From: an uncultured Candidatus Saccharimonas sp.
GTDB lineage: Bacteria > Patescibacteriota > Saccharimonadia > Saccharimonadales > AWTP1-31
Length of the DNA: 44,588 nt
NCBI GenBank assembly: GCA_943353855.1
Contig: CALRBD010000003.1
Coordinates: 1 to 44,588, forward strand
Reading direction: 5' to 3'
In this document: one piece after another, positions 15,338-23,036 of the stretch
Numbering within the stretch: the stretch's first letter is position 1
How the letters are laid out: every line of letters starts with the position of its first letter
Notes under the pieces: model-generated
Database searches by the model: none
Told to the model about the DNA's origin: nothing
What the model saw: the letters and a program-made list of their open reading frames with translations, nothing else
Translations under genes and position numbers: made by a program

Positions 15338-15762
15338 TGGTGATACGGTTGTCCTGCTGAGATGGTGCTTGCTCGGTACAATGTTTCCGCAAGTATAACC
15401 ATTGCTAAATCGTGTGGAAACGTCAGTTCAGACAATCCCCATTGTCTGTCGGCTGAGTCAATAACTTTTTTCGGGAGTCCATCAGGGCCACCAACTATAA
15501 AGCAGAGCTCTTGAGCGACGTTGGCTCTTTTATCAATGAAAGCTGCCAGTGCTTCGCTGTTCATTTGCGGTCCATCGATAACAAGCGCAACGCTATAGCC
15601 TGAACCGATTGCAGCTTCTATGTGCTCACTATCGTTCTTGTTGTCGGCGATATGCGTAATGCGTACCGTATGGTAGCGCTGTAGCCGATCTATATAGAGC
15701 TTCCAGCCTGTTTGCGCGTAGTCTAGCTTAGGACTGCCAATGGTAACGATATGTAGTTTCAT
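15334..15762 (-). CDS. rlmH: RlmH, 23S rRNA pseudouridine-1915 N3-methyltransferase
   Basis: SPOUT-family methyltransferase acting on helix 69 of 23S rRNA in assembled ribosomes. The 142-residue length is typical. The SAM-binding knot shows FIVGGPDGLP and LSELTFPHDLAMVILAETLYRA, and the family's C-terminal signature is ISAGQPYHH (usually G-PYH-). A GGGAG four bases before the ATG gives a ribosome-binding site. It lies 19 bases downstream of the Y-family polymerase gene. Confidence 0.95.
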   Translation of the reverse strand: MKLHIVTIGSPKLDYAQTGWKLYIDRLQRYHTVRITHIADNKNDSEHIEAAIGSGYSVALVIDGPQMNSEALAAFIDKRANVAQELCFIVGGPDGLPKKVIDSADRQWGLSELTFPHDLAMVILAETLYRASTISAGQPYHH

Positions 15763-15781
15763 AATGCTCCCATTCTATCCT

Positions 15782-17023
15782 TTATAGGTCGTTCGTGCTA
15801 CCAAAGGCTACACGTTTAATAATAACGTCCTGCATATTAGCCATAGAAGCTGGTACGATCGTAAACTCACCGTATCGGTCATTTACGATATCGGCAGCCC
15901 GAGCAAGTGATTTCGTATCAAGCCGGCTATCGTCAAAGAGGCCCATTTGCTGTGGATTAGATGGACGTAGGTTAAATACTGTAATACCAATGTTGGTGAC
16001 TCTAGCGGGTATCAAAGCTTCGTTTAAAAGTTTTTGAGCATGAAGATAAATGTCCTGGGTAGAATATATGTCGGCCCGTACTCGCTTACCTTTAGACCAG
16101 TGCATTCTATTTTCAAATCCAAGCCATAGATGAATACCGGATGCAATATAATTTTGCCCTCGAAGTCTTCTGCCTGTTTTCTCACAGAGCTTCATGAGTA
16201 AACGCGAAAGTTCTTGCTTATCTCGTGTTTTCTTAGAAAGTGCGTACTGCTGACCGAAAGATTTCCGGCCAAATTTAATCGTGTCGACTTCATGGCCGTG
16301 AAGCCTCAAATGCCAATAGAATCCAACAATACTTTTAAAGACTCGTTTACGGAGCATGAGCGCGGGAGCATCTAGAAACTGGATTGGAGTGTAGATGCCA
16401 GCAATATTAAGCCGTGCCTCGTAACGGACATTAATGCCCGGAAGATCAGTTAGTACTAGTCCGGCGTATACATCCCTGAGATTATTCCCGTCTATTCGGT
16501 CCATGCCGTCTGGCTTATTTAGGCCTGCTGCTAGTTTTGCAAGAAAGCGGTTAGGTCCAATACCAATATTGACTGTTACATATTCCCCCAGCGCATCTTT
16601 AATGTCCTGTTTGATTTGCATACCAATGTCCTCAAGGCTGCGTCCCGCCTGCAATGCCCGTGAACCCCGAAAGTCGATAACGAATTCATCGACAGATTTA
16701 GGAGTCACATCGCTCGTGTACTTTAAGAGCACTTCTTTAAACCGTTTATGAGCATTGAAGTACTTTTCAGGGTCTGGCGTCATAACATGAACGTCTGGAG
16801 ACAAGAGTCGAGCCTCACGGACGTTAACACCCAGCTTAATGCCCAGTGCTTTCGCTTCATATGAAGATGCTATGACCATACCTCCTGGAGAGTCATAGGC
16901 GGCAACAGCCACCGGCTTATTTCGCAGTAGTGGGTTAGCTTGTTGTTCAATGATCGCAAAGCAACTATTAAGATCGATGTGCATTATTTGTGGAGGGTTA
17001 TAGTTAATGGGTATTTCCATCAT
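15782..17023 (-). CDS. dinB: Y-family DNA polymerase (DinB/Pol IV type)
   Basis: Translesion DNA polymerase. Counting from ATG 17023, catalytic D17 lies in MHIDLNSCFA, with F22 as the likely steric gate, and D112/E113 lie in SVDEFVIDF. A helix-hairpin-helix region follows (GIGPNRFLAKLAAGLNKPDG, LPGINVRYEARL). The little-finger domain (about 240-350) is followed by QQMGLF, a good beta-clamp-binding motif. The motif SVDEF replaces the usual SIDEA. Start choice: ATG 17023 has GAGG six bases upstream; a TTG at 17035 is less likely. It overlaps the preceding small gene by 20 bases, so the two are translationally coupled. The catalytic carboxylates are intact, so it should be active. Confidence 0.93.
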   Translation of the reverse strand: MMEIPINYNPPQIMHIDLNSCFAIIEQQANPLLRNKPVAVAAYDSPGGMVIASSYEAKALGIKLGVNVREARLLSPDVHVMTPDPEKYFNAHKRFKEVLLKYTSDVTPKSVDEFVIDFRGSRALQAGRSLEDIGMQIKQDIKDALGEYVTVNIGIGPNRFLAKLAAGLNKPDGMDRIDGNNLRDVYAGLVLTDLPGINVRYEARLNIAGIYTPIQFLDAPALMLRKRVFKSIVGFYWHLRLHGHEVDTIKFGRKSFGQQYALSKKTRDKQELSRLLMKLCEKTGRRLRGQNYIASGIHLWLGFENRMHWSKGKRVRADIYSTQDIYLHAQKLLNEALIPARVTNIGITVFNLRPSNPQQMGLFDDSRLDTKSLARAADIVNDRYGEFTIVPASMANMQDVIIKRVAFGSTNDL

Positions 17024-17270
17024 GCACCGCCTCAAGGTTCCACTGAAGTGTATTAGTATTAAGATTAAGCCTAAACCATAAAGATTCTTGAGTATCGACT
17101 AGCTCATAGATGTGATGGAGTATCTTACCTTCAGTAATAGTATGGTGATAGCCTATCTTCCCTACTCTGTATTCCGTATTACGCCAGCTAATAGTATGGG
17201 GTGCTGCAACGCGTTTTTTCGCACTGTAATACATGACGACACTCACTGATTCGTTAATTTTTTCGCGCAT
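17004..17270 (-). CDS. Small DinB-coupled protein (DUF6504-like pattern), 88 residues
   Basis: Single small beta-rich domain: VSVVMYYSAKKRVAAPHTIS, WRNTEYRVGKIGYHH, IYELVDTQESLWFRLNLN and a terminal LQWNLEAVHD. This arrangement of an N-terminal V-V strand, P-x-x-I-x-WR-x-x-x-Y-x-V and a C-terminal W-x-L-x-x-V-x-D resembles, from memory, DUF6504 proteins found beside Y-family polymerases in Actinobacteria. The start has AAGGA six bases upstream. Its 3' end overlaps dinB by 20 bases, so the two proteins are made together, which suggests an accessory role in translesion synthesis. It is paralogous to the gene at 36300-36569. Confidence 0.8.
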   Translation of the reverse strand: MREKINESVSVVMYYSAKKRVAAPHTISWRNTEYRVGKIGYHHTITEGKILHHIYELVDTQESLWFRLNLNTNTLQWNLEAVHDGNTH

Positions 17271-17547
17271 ATCGTATCCTTACTCTGCAAACGCAGAATT
17301 CACAAATAGCCCTATTCTCGAGGTGCTACCTGGCTTATTGTATAAAAGAGAGCTTGCCAAGATGATACGTACTCTTGACGCTTGAACTATGCTGCGATTA
17401 ATGACCGAGGTGCCATTGAGGCCCTACTGCGTCCACAGATAATCAATAAACGGATTTGTATAAAATATAAAGCCTGCAGATGAAAGTGATATTAATCCCA
17501 GTACCTACATCGCTATTAACTAGTATAACGAAAAGTATTTGTGTTGC
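17271..17547. other. Intergenic region between the DUF3048 and DinB units
   Basis: 277 bases. Near the small DinB-coupled gene there is a tiny hairpin (CTGC-GTTT-GCAG at about 17284-17295) just upstream of its Shine-Dalgarno sequence. A possible minus-strand -10 (TACAAT) lies near 17340. No Gram-positive LexA box (CGAAC-N4-GTTCG) was seen. The rest shows no recognisable signal. Confidence 0.5.
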
Positions 17548-18726
17548 CTACGGTTTGTAACTTACACCGCTAGCTGATCCAACTGCGCTGATCCATGTCT
17601 GACCAGGGTTAAGTTTGATAACTTTACCACTAGAGTCCTTAAAGACCATTTGGTTTTTAGATCCTGTCTTCTCCCAGGTTCCAATTGTTACTGTGCCATC
17701 TTGGAAGATATAAGACTTACCGCTACCAATCGTATTGTAATTACTATTAACTCCATTGGATGCAATACCGTAAGACATAACGTTAGCGATAATAACCTTA
17801 GGGGCTATTTGTATGCCACTTCGTTCATCAGTATGGGGTCTGCCTCCCTGGCTTCGCTTGTAGGTATTTGTTGCTGCATCGTAGTCGTAATGTGGGCTGT
17901 AGAGGAATGATGAGATATTAAAATCAATAGAGCGAGCCGTAGGAGTATTCACAGGGGCCTCTGCTTTACGAGCAAAACCCTCAAAGGTGCTCGTTGTGAA
18001 GCCTTTGGCGGCCCGAAGAGCATCAAGTTTAGCCATAGTCGTATACAGGTTATGTGGAGCGTATCGAGTGTTGACGCGCATATAGCTGCCACCGTTAGCG
18101 AATTGATCAAGGTCCGGTATATTCTCATTTCGTATTTTAGCTAGACCATCTGCACTTCCTCCGGCATGAGCTATTGGCGCATCAAATCCCTGGAGCCAGT
18201 CAAGATAATATGGTCTTACGCTACGGACTGGTCCAATGTAGTCTGGTTGAGCCTCTTGAAAGAGAGTTAAGAATCGAGTAATACCACCTTCGGCAATTGC
18301 CTCGAAGACAACTCCAGCATCTTTAAGTCCAGACTGTGGTCTAGCATCAGGGCTATTCTCAATCATGATACCAACGACACCACGCTGGTTGAGTTCTGGA
18401 GTGATTGTGACACCGGTTAGCCGGCTTGGCTCAGTCGTTGGCTTAACAACTTTCTTAGTTTCGGTCTTCTTAACTGTAGGCAGTACTATTTTTTTATCAC
18501 TTTTGAAGACAAAGAATAGGCCTAGTGCAATCGCTACTATAACGAGAATCGAAATAGCTATTAAGGCTACCTTCTGTTTTTTAGTTAAGTTGTGAAGCCA
18601 TTTTTTTAGTTTTTTCAAGGGTGCTCTTTTCTGTTTTGGGAGATCATCTGGTGCATCATCATCTGGCCCAATTGCATTAAGTAACTCTTCGTCACTCAAT
18701 TGTTTTTTTATTTTGTCGTTCGGCAT
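17548..18726 (-). CDS. DUF3048 (YerB-like) membrane-anchored extracellular protein
   Basis: 392 residues. A charged cytoplasmic N-terminus (1-50) is followed by one membrane helix (about 52-74) and a Lys/Thr linker. A DUF3048 domain then fills the rest: SPDARPQSGLKDAGVVFEA, AEGGITRFLTLF, IGPVRSVRPYYLDW, HAGGSADGL and APHNLYT are family landmarks. The function of the family is not established. The start is fixed by an extended -10 (TGGTATACT) ending six bases before the ATG, so the transcript should be leaderless. The gene is separated from its neighbours by about 50 bases (gltX side) and 277 bases (dinB side). Confidence 0.93.
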   Translation of the reverse strand: MPNDKIKKQLSDEELLNAIGPDDDAPDDLPKQKRAPLKKLKKWLHNLTKKQKVALIAISILVIVAIALGLFFVFKSDKKIVLPTVKKTETKKVVKPTTEPSRLTGVTITPELNQRGVVGIMIENSPDARPQSGLKDAGVVFEAIAEGGITRFLTLFQEAQPDYIGPVRSVRPYYLDWLQGFDAPIAHAGGSADGLAKIRNENIPDLDQFANGGSYMRVNTRYAPHNLYTTMAKLDALRAAKGFTTSTFEGFARKAEAPVNTPTARSIDFNISSFLYSPHYDYDAATNTYKRSQGGRPHTDERSGIQIAPKVIIANVMSYGIASNGVNSNYNTIGSGKSYIFQDGTVTIGTWEKTGSKNQMVFKDSSGKVIKLNPGQTWISAVGSASGVSYKP

Positions 18727-18732
18727 TTCTTT

Positions 18733-18738
18733 AGTATA
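18733..18738 (-). promoter_or_regulatory. Extended -10 element of the DUF3048 gene, leaderless type
   Basis: TGG-TATACT on the minus strand, exactly 6 nt before the ATG. No Shine-Dalgarno sequence can fit. Confidence 0.65.
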
Positions 18739-18774
18739 CCAAACGCTTATGTATATAGTGTAGAAATGCTATTG

Positions 18775-20214
18775 CTAACCGAGCAATTCAAGTCCTTGCT
18801 TGATGCGGTCCATGGATTTTTCTTTACCGAGAACTGCAAGGGTATCAAATAGTGCTGGAGATGCAGGGCTGCCACTGATAGCAATACGGATAATACTGAA
18901 TAGTATTCCCGGTTTAGTATCTAGTTCGCTGAGTAGTGCATTTAGTCGACTATCGATATCAGCTAGTGAGAAGTCTGAGTCTTGTAGCATCTTTCGGGCT
19001 GCTGCTAGCTGCGCATGCTTTTCCTCGTTGGTGAGTTTTTTAAGCTGCTTATTTTTCTGGTCATTAAATAGATCACGCACATCTTCAGTCTTTGGTTCGC
19101 TAAAGAAGAACTCAGTGAGCACCGGGACTTCAGTAAAGTACTTAAGTCTTTCTTGAATAAGACTTGCAACCTTACGCTTATAATCTTCAGGTGCCCCATG
19201 ACTGCTCTTTGGCCAATAGTCTTTCAGGGCGTCGTAAAGCGTATAGATATCAAGTGACCTAATATGTGCTCCGCTAAGCCATTGGAGACGTCGATCATCG
19301 AATCGTGCGCCACTACGCTGTACTCGGTCTAGACTGAATTTTTCAATCAGTTCGTCGACACTAAAGACTTCCTGTTCTGTTCCGTCGTTCCAGCCCATTG
19401 TAGCTATAAAATTGAGTAGCGTTTCAGGCATATAGCCTTCTTTGATGTAATCAAGCATATCTTTTGCGCCATCTCGTTTGCCAAGTTTTTTATTGCCGTC
19501 TGCTCCTAAGATGTGCGGTACAGTTGCAAGCATTGGCCGCGCAATTCCTAATGCTTCGTATAGGTTTAAATAATTTGGAGTAGAAGCTAAGAATTCTTGT
19601 CCACGGATAATATGACTGATCTCCATTTCGGCGTCGTCAATAATATGCGCAAAGTTATATGTCGGATAGCCATCTGATTTTATAAGAATAATATCGTCAA
19701 TGACTTCTGGTCCGGTAGATAAGTCGCCCATAACTTCATCATGCCAGTTATAGTTTTTTGGATCTGATTTAAAGCGGAGGGGCTGAGTGCCATCCCAGAC
19801 GGGTGGATTCTCTGGCCGGTGGTTCCGATATAGGAATGGCTGTTTGTTAGCTCGAGCTTCTTGTCTGAAAGTATCAACTTCTTCAGAGGTATAAGGGTCG
19901 GCATATGCTCGGCCGCTATCTATAAGTTGCTGTGCCCATTCCTGGTAGTGACCGAGTCTCTCGCTCTGCTTATATGGTGCAAACTCACCGCCAATATCTG
20001 GACCTTCGTCGTAGTCAATACCAAGAGCTCTAAGACAATCCATAATATGCTGGTCTGAGCCTGCAACTTCACGAGCTTTGTCGGTGTCTTCTAGTCGTAA
20101 AACAAAGGAGCCTTTATTCTGGCGTGCAACAAGCCATGCAAATAGTGCAGTTCGGATACCTCCAGCGTGCATATAGCCTGTTGGACTTGGAGCAAATCGT
20201 GTACGTACTTTCAT
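18775..20214 (-). CDS. gltX: Glutamyl-tRNA synthetase
   Basis: Class I synthetase charging tRNA-Glu (its tRNA is at 13232-13307). From ATG 20214 the protein is 479 residues and begins MKVRTRFAPSPTGYMHAGG, where the HIGH motif reads YMHAG. The KMSKS-type loop is KLGKRDGA. The anticodon-binding helical domain is C-terminal. An in-frame GTG/ATG further upstream would add 12 residues unlike any GltX, whereas ATG 20214 begins right at the conserved sequence and has TATACT seven bases before it. No gatCAB or glnS gene is in view, so whether this enzyme also charges tRNA-Gln cannot be judged. Confidence 0.97.
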   Translation of the reverse strand: MKVRTRFAPSPTGYMHAGGIRTALFAWLVARQNKGSFVLRLEDTDKAREVAGSDQHIMDCLRALGIDYDEGPDIGGEFAPYKQSERLGHYQEWAQQLIDSGRAYADPYTSEEVDTFRQEARANKQPFLYRNHRPENPPVWDGTQPLRFKSDPKNYNWHDEVMGDLSTGPEVIDDIILIKSDGYPTYNFAHIIDDAEMEISHIIRGQEFLASTPNYLNLYEALGIARPMLATVPHILGADGNKKLGKRDGAKDMLDYIKEGYMPETLLNFIATMGWNDGTEQEVFSVDELIEKFSLDRVQRSGARFDDRRLQWLSGAHIRSLDIYTLYDALKDYWPKSSHGAPEDYKRKVASLIQERLKYFTEVPVLTEFFFSEPKTEDVRDLFNDQKNKQLKKLTNEEKHAQLAAARKMLQDSDFSLADIDSRLNALLSELDTKPGILFSIIRIAISGSPASPALFDTLAVLGKEKSMDRIKQGLELLG

Positions 20215-20221
20215 CCCTGTT

Positions 20222-20227
20222 AGTATA
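20222..20227 (-). promoter_or_regulatory. -10 element of gltX, leaderless type
   Basis: TATACT on the minus strand, 7 nt before ATG 20214. It supports that start over the one 12 codons upstream. Confidence 0.55.
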
Positions 20228-20250
20228 CAGTGATTGGCCGTGAGCGACAA

Positions 20251-21375
20251 TTACATTGAAGCAGCGATGCGCAGCAGCTGATCTGTAGAAAGCTGTGCGT
20301 TAGCCTGAATGTTATACCAGATGCCACCATCTACCCAGGTAGCATTAGAGCCGTTATAGATGTATACGGTACGACCATTAGTGCTCTGTTCTACTGCCTT
20401 ATCTTTCGTTGTGCCAAGGTATGAATTAGCCATGCTCGCACTATCTAAAGCTGTCTTTTCTTGTGTGATCGTAAAATTGTTGCCATTGTCGGTCGCAGAG
20501 GTGTAGCGCATTATGACTCTACCTGGCTGGTACTGGATTGCTGTATTAAGCCCAAACCCACTTGGCTTATAGCGAGGTACAGATGCTATGAATCCAGACT
20601 TACGTGAAGCAATTTGCATGCGCATGCTTGGAAGGCTGTAATAGGTAAAGAACCCACCAAGGATTAGGAATACTCCGATAGCTGCCACGACAGAGCGTCC
20701 GCGGTGCGCTGACTTACGTTTATGTTTTCGTCCACCAATGTTAGCAGGCGCAGGAGACGGTGCGTTACGGAGCATAGTTTCAAATGAATTTCGCTTTTGA
20801 GTAGGAGCTGAACTCCGTAGATTCATTGGAGGAGCAGTTGAAAGGTCTTCTGTTTTATTCTCTGACTCCGTTGCTTGATTACCTGGCGCTGGCTGCACAG
20901 CTATTTCTTCAACACGCGTTACGATTTGATCTCCAGTGTGACTTTTAAACTTGTGCACTTTAGCATGACGTGGAGTGTGAGAAGCACGATCTTCGCGGGC
21001 AGAATTTCTCTTTGCGCGCATCATAATGCTGTCGGGCTGATTAGTGGGAGCAGTAAGCGAGACCGTCTTAGATCCGGCCTCTACCTCAGGTTTTTTAAGT
21101 ATCTGACGCATAAGTGTCTTTGATCGCTCAGGAGCACCATGTACTTTGCTTGATGAAACTGTTGCGCTGCGGGATACGTGGGGTTTCGGTTTCGGCATTT
21201 CCTCGCTCTTAACTACTGAATGTGTTGCTGGTTTCTTATGAATAATGCCATCAATATGTTTTGCTTTTTGGGGTGCACTAGCAGGCTTAATTACGATCGG
21301 CTGGTGAATAGGCAGGCCAGATGCCGCGTTGTACATCTTGCCGTTAATAACGATTGTATCCCTTTGTGCACTCAC
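20251..21375 (-). CDS. Membrane-anchored protein with a C-terminal extracytoplasmic domain
   Basis: 374 residues. A long, basic, Ser/Pro-rich and probably disordered cytoplasmic part (1-227) ends in KHKRKSAHRGRS. One membrane helix follows (about 228-249), then a 125-residue outer domain with FIASVPRYKPSGFGL, an aromatic-rich strand region, GRTVYIYNGSNATWVDGG and IWYNIQANAQLSTDQLL. The outer domain is similar in layout to DUF4367-type domains found on anti-sigma-like and sporulation membrane proteins, but the match is only by eye. The GTG start at 21375 has AAGGAT five bases upstream. The promoter at 21426-21455 overlaps a nested palindrome. Confidence 0.8.
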   Translation of the reverse strand: MSAQRDTIVINGKMYNAASGLPIHQPIVIKPASAPQKAKHIDGIIHKKPATHSVVKSEEMPKPKPHVSRSATVSSSKVHGAPERSKTLMRQILKKPEVEAGSKTVSLTAPTNQPDSIMMRAKRNSAREDRASHTPRHAKVHKFKSHTGDQIVTRVEEIAVQPAPGNQATESENKTEDLSTAPPMNLRSSAPTQKRNSFETMLRNAPSPAPANIGGRKHKRKSAHRGRSVVAAIGVFLILGGFFTYYSLPSMRMQIASRKSGFIASVPRYKPSGFGLNTAIQYQPGRVIMRYTSATDNGNNFTITQEKTALDSASMANSYLGTTKDKAVEQSTNGRTVYIYNGSNATWVDGGIWYNIQANAQLSTDQLLRIAASM

Positions 21376-21425
21376 GAATGATCCTTGTTTATGCCTATGC
21401 TTTTACTGCTCACGCTTATGTATTA

Positions 21426-21455
21426 ATAGTACCTTGTAAGTAGCCTACCTGACAA
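21426..21455 (-). promoter_or_regulatory. Promoter of the membrane-anchored protein gene
   Basis: On the minus strand: TTGTCA (21455-21450), 18-nt spacer, TACTAT (21431-21426). Start of transcription near 21419. Confidence 0.6.
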
Positions 21456-21457
21456 GG
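21432..21457. promoter_or_regulatory. Nested palindrome covering a promoter spacer, operator-like
   Basis: CCTTGT-aa-GTAG-c-CTAC-ctg-ACAAGG: a 6-bp outer and 4-bp inner inverted repeat centred at 21444. It lies between and partly over the -35 and -10 elements of the minus-strand promoter, a typical repressor position. No T-run follows on either strand, so it is not an intrinsic terminator. Confidence 0.5.
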
Positions 21458-21514
21458 ATTAATTAACGTATATTAATCGGATGTAAATATTGTTTATAAA
21501 GATATTATGCGTGG

Positions 21515-21520
21515 TATACT
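21515..21520 (+). promoter_or_regulatory. Extended -10 element of the PEGA protein gene
   Basis: TGG-TATACT on the plus strand, 30 nt before the ATG at 21551. It predicts a leader of about 24 nt without a clear Shine-Dalgarno sequence. Confidence 0.5.
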
Positions 21521-21550
21521 TGAACATACGGATATAAAAAAACAAACAGC

Positions 21551-23029
21551 ATGGATTTCCTAGACCCCGACAAAAAAAGAAAACACCAACGTCGCCTATT
21601 TATAGGCTATACGCTAATTGGAATTGCTATTTTTATGACTTCAGCAATATTGGCGCTACAGTCCTATGGTTTTGATTTTAACCGTAAAACTGGTGAAGTA
21701 ATTCAGAATGGCCTAATATTCGCTGATGCTGCTCCTGAACCTGCTCAGATTATATTAAATGGCAAAGATTCTGGGACTACTGATAAGCGACTGACTGTAC
21801 CAGCCGGCCCTTACAAGATTGAATTGAAGCGCGATGGTTATCGAACATGGACTCGTTCCTTCAATCTTGAAGGGAGTACTATCGAGCGATTAGTCTACCC
21901 TTTCCTGTTTCCATCTAAGCTCACTCCTAAGGATCAGAAAACGTATGCTAGTGCTCCAGCTTTTTCAACACAAAGCCTCGATCGCAAATGGATACTGGCA
22001 TTACAGCCCGGTTCTATGACTGAATTTGACGTCTTTGATGCCGGTGATCCAACAGTTTCTACAAAAACAATCTCCTTGCCTTCAAGTGTTCTCACTCCTA
22101 CCACGCTTACCCAAGGATACGAACTTGTCGAGTGGGCTTCAGACAATCGTCATGTGCTTCTTAAACATAATTATGGTGACACTTTCGAGTACATTATTCT
22201 CGATCGAGATACACCTAAGAGCTCAATTAATATTAATAAGCTTCTCAATGTTACTCCAACCAAAGTGACATTACGTGATAAAAAATTTGATAAATTATAC
22301 CTCTACGATGTAACGACAAAGAAACTAAGCTTTGTTGATACCAAAGAAAAGAATATTCAGCCTGTGCTATCAAACGTTTTGAGCTATAAGTCCTACGCTG
22401 AAAAAATTATATTATATGCCGCTGTTGATGAAAAAGACCCTACTAAAGCAACTGTTACATTAAAAGATGGAGATAAGCGATTCGTCATTAGAAATGGACT
22501 TAGTAGCGATACATACCTTTTGGATATGGCTAAGTTTGATGACCATTTTTATGCCGCTGTTGGTGTTGTTAGTCAGGGCAAGGTCTACATATACAAAGAT
22601 CCCGCCAATGATCCTTCTACTGATCCTAAGGCTAGTCCGTCATTATTTACGACACTTATTATTAAAGATCCAAAATATATATCTTTCTCTGCGAATGCTC
22701 GTTTTATAATGGCGCAGAGTGGTAAGAAGTTTGCACTTTATGATGCTGAAACAGTTCGTCGCACATATTTTGAATCACCACTCGATATTCCGCTAAGCTA
22801 TAAGGCGCTATGGATGGATGGGCACCGTATTGTCATTAATAACAATAATAAGGTTGTTGTGGTCGATTACGATGGAATTAATCAGCAAACTCTAGTTCCT
22901 ATCATTCCTGGCTCACAAGCTTATTTCGATAGAGATTACACTCGAATGTACGCACTTGCACCAACTACTAATGATGCAACAAAGACGTCACTATCTAGAA
23001 GTAATCTAAAAATTACACTACAGAACTAG
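21551..23029 (+). CDS. Membrane-anchored PEGA-domain protein
   Basis: 492 residues. A short basic N-terminus (KKRKHQRR) and one membrane helix (about 16-38) indicate an extracytoplasmic bulk. A PEGA-like beta domain occupies about 58-105 (EPAQIILNGKDSGTTDKRLT, then YKIELKRDGYRTWTR). The rest (about 130-490) is a repeated beta-strand region, probably propeller-like, with recurrent D-[KR]-W/ILAL and YLYDVTTKKLSFVD strands. PEGA domains occur in surface proteins of many bacteria; the role here is unknown. It is divergent from the gene at 20251-21375 and ends only seven bases before the convergent sortase gene. Confidence 0.85.
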   Translation: MDFLDPDKKRKHQRRLFIGYTLIGIAIFMTSAILALQSYGFDFNRKTGEVIQNGLIFADAAPEPAQIILNGKDSGTTDKRLTVPAGPYKIELKRDGYRTWTRSFNLEGSTIERLVYPFLFPSKLTPKDQKTYASAPAFSTQSLDRKWILALQPGSMTEFDVFDAGDPTVSTKTISLPSSVLTPTTLTQGYELVEWASDNRHVLLKHNYGDTFEYIILDRDTPKSSININKLLNVTPTKVTLRDKKFDKLYLYDVTTKKLSFVDTKEKNIQPVLSNVLSYKSYAEKIILYAAVDEKDPTKATVTLKDGDKRFVIRNGLSSDTYLLDMAKFDDHFYAAVGVVSQGKVYIYKDPANDPSTDPKASPSLFTTLIIKDPKYISFSANARFIMAQSGKKFALYDAETVRRTYFESPLDIPLSYKALWMDGHRIVINNNNKVVVVDYDGINQQTLVPIIPGSQAYFDRDYTRMYALAPTTNDATKTSLSRSNLKITLQN

Positions 23030-23036
23030 ACAGTTT

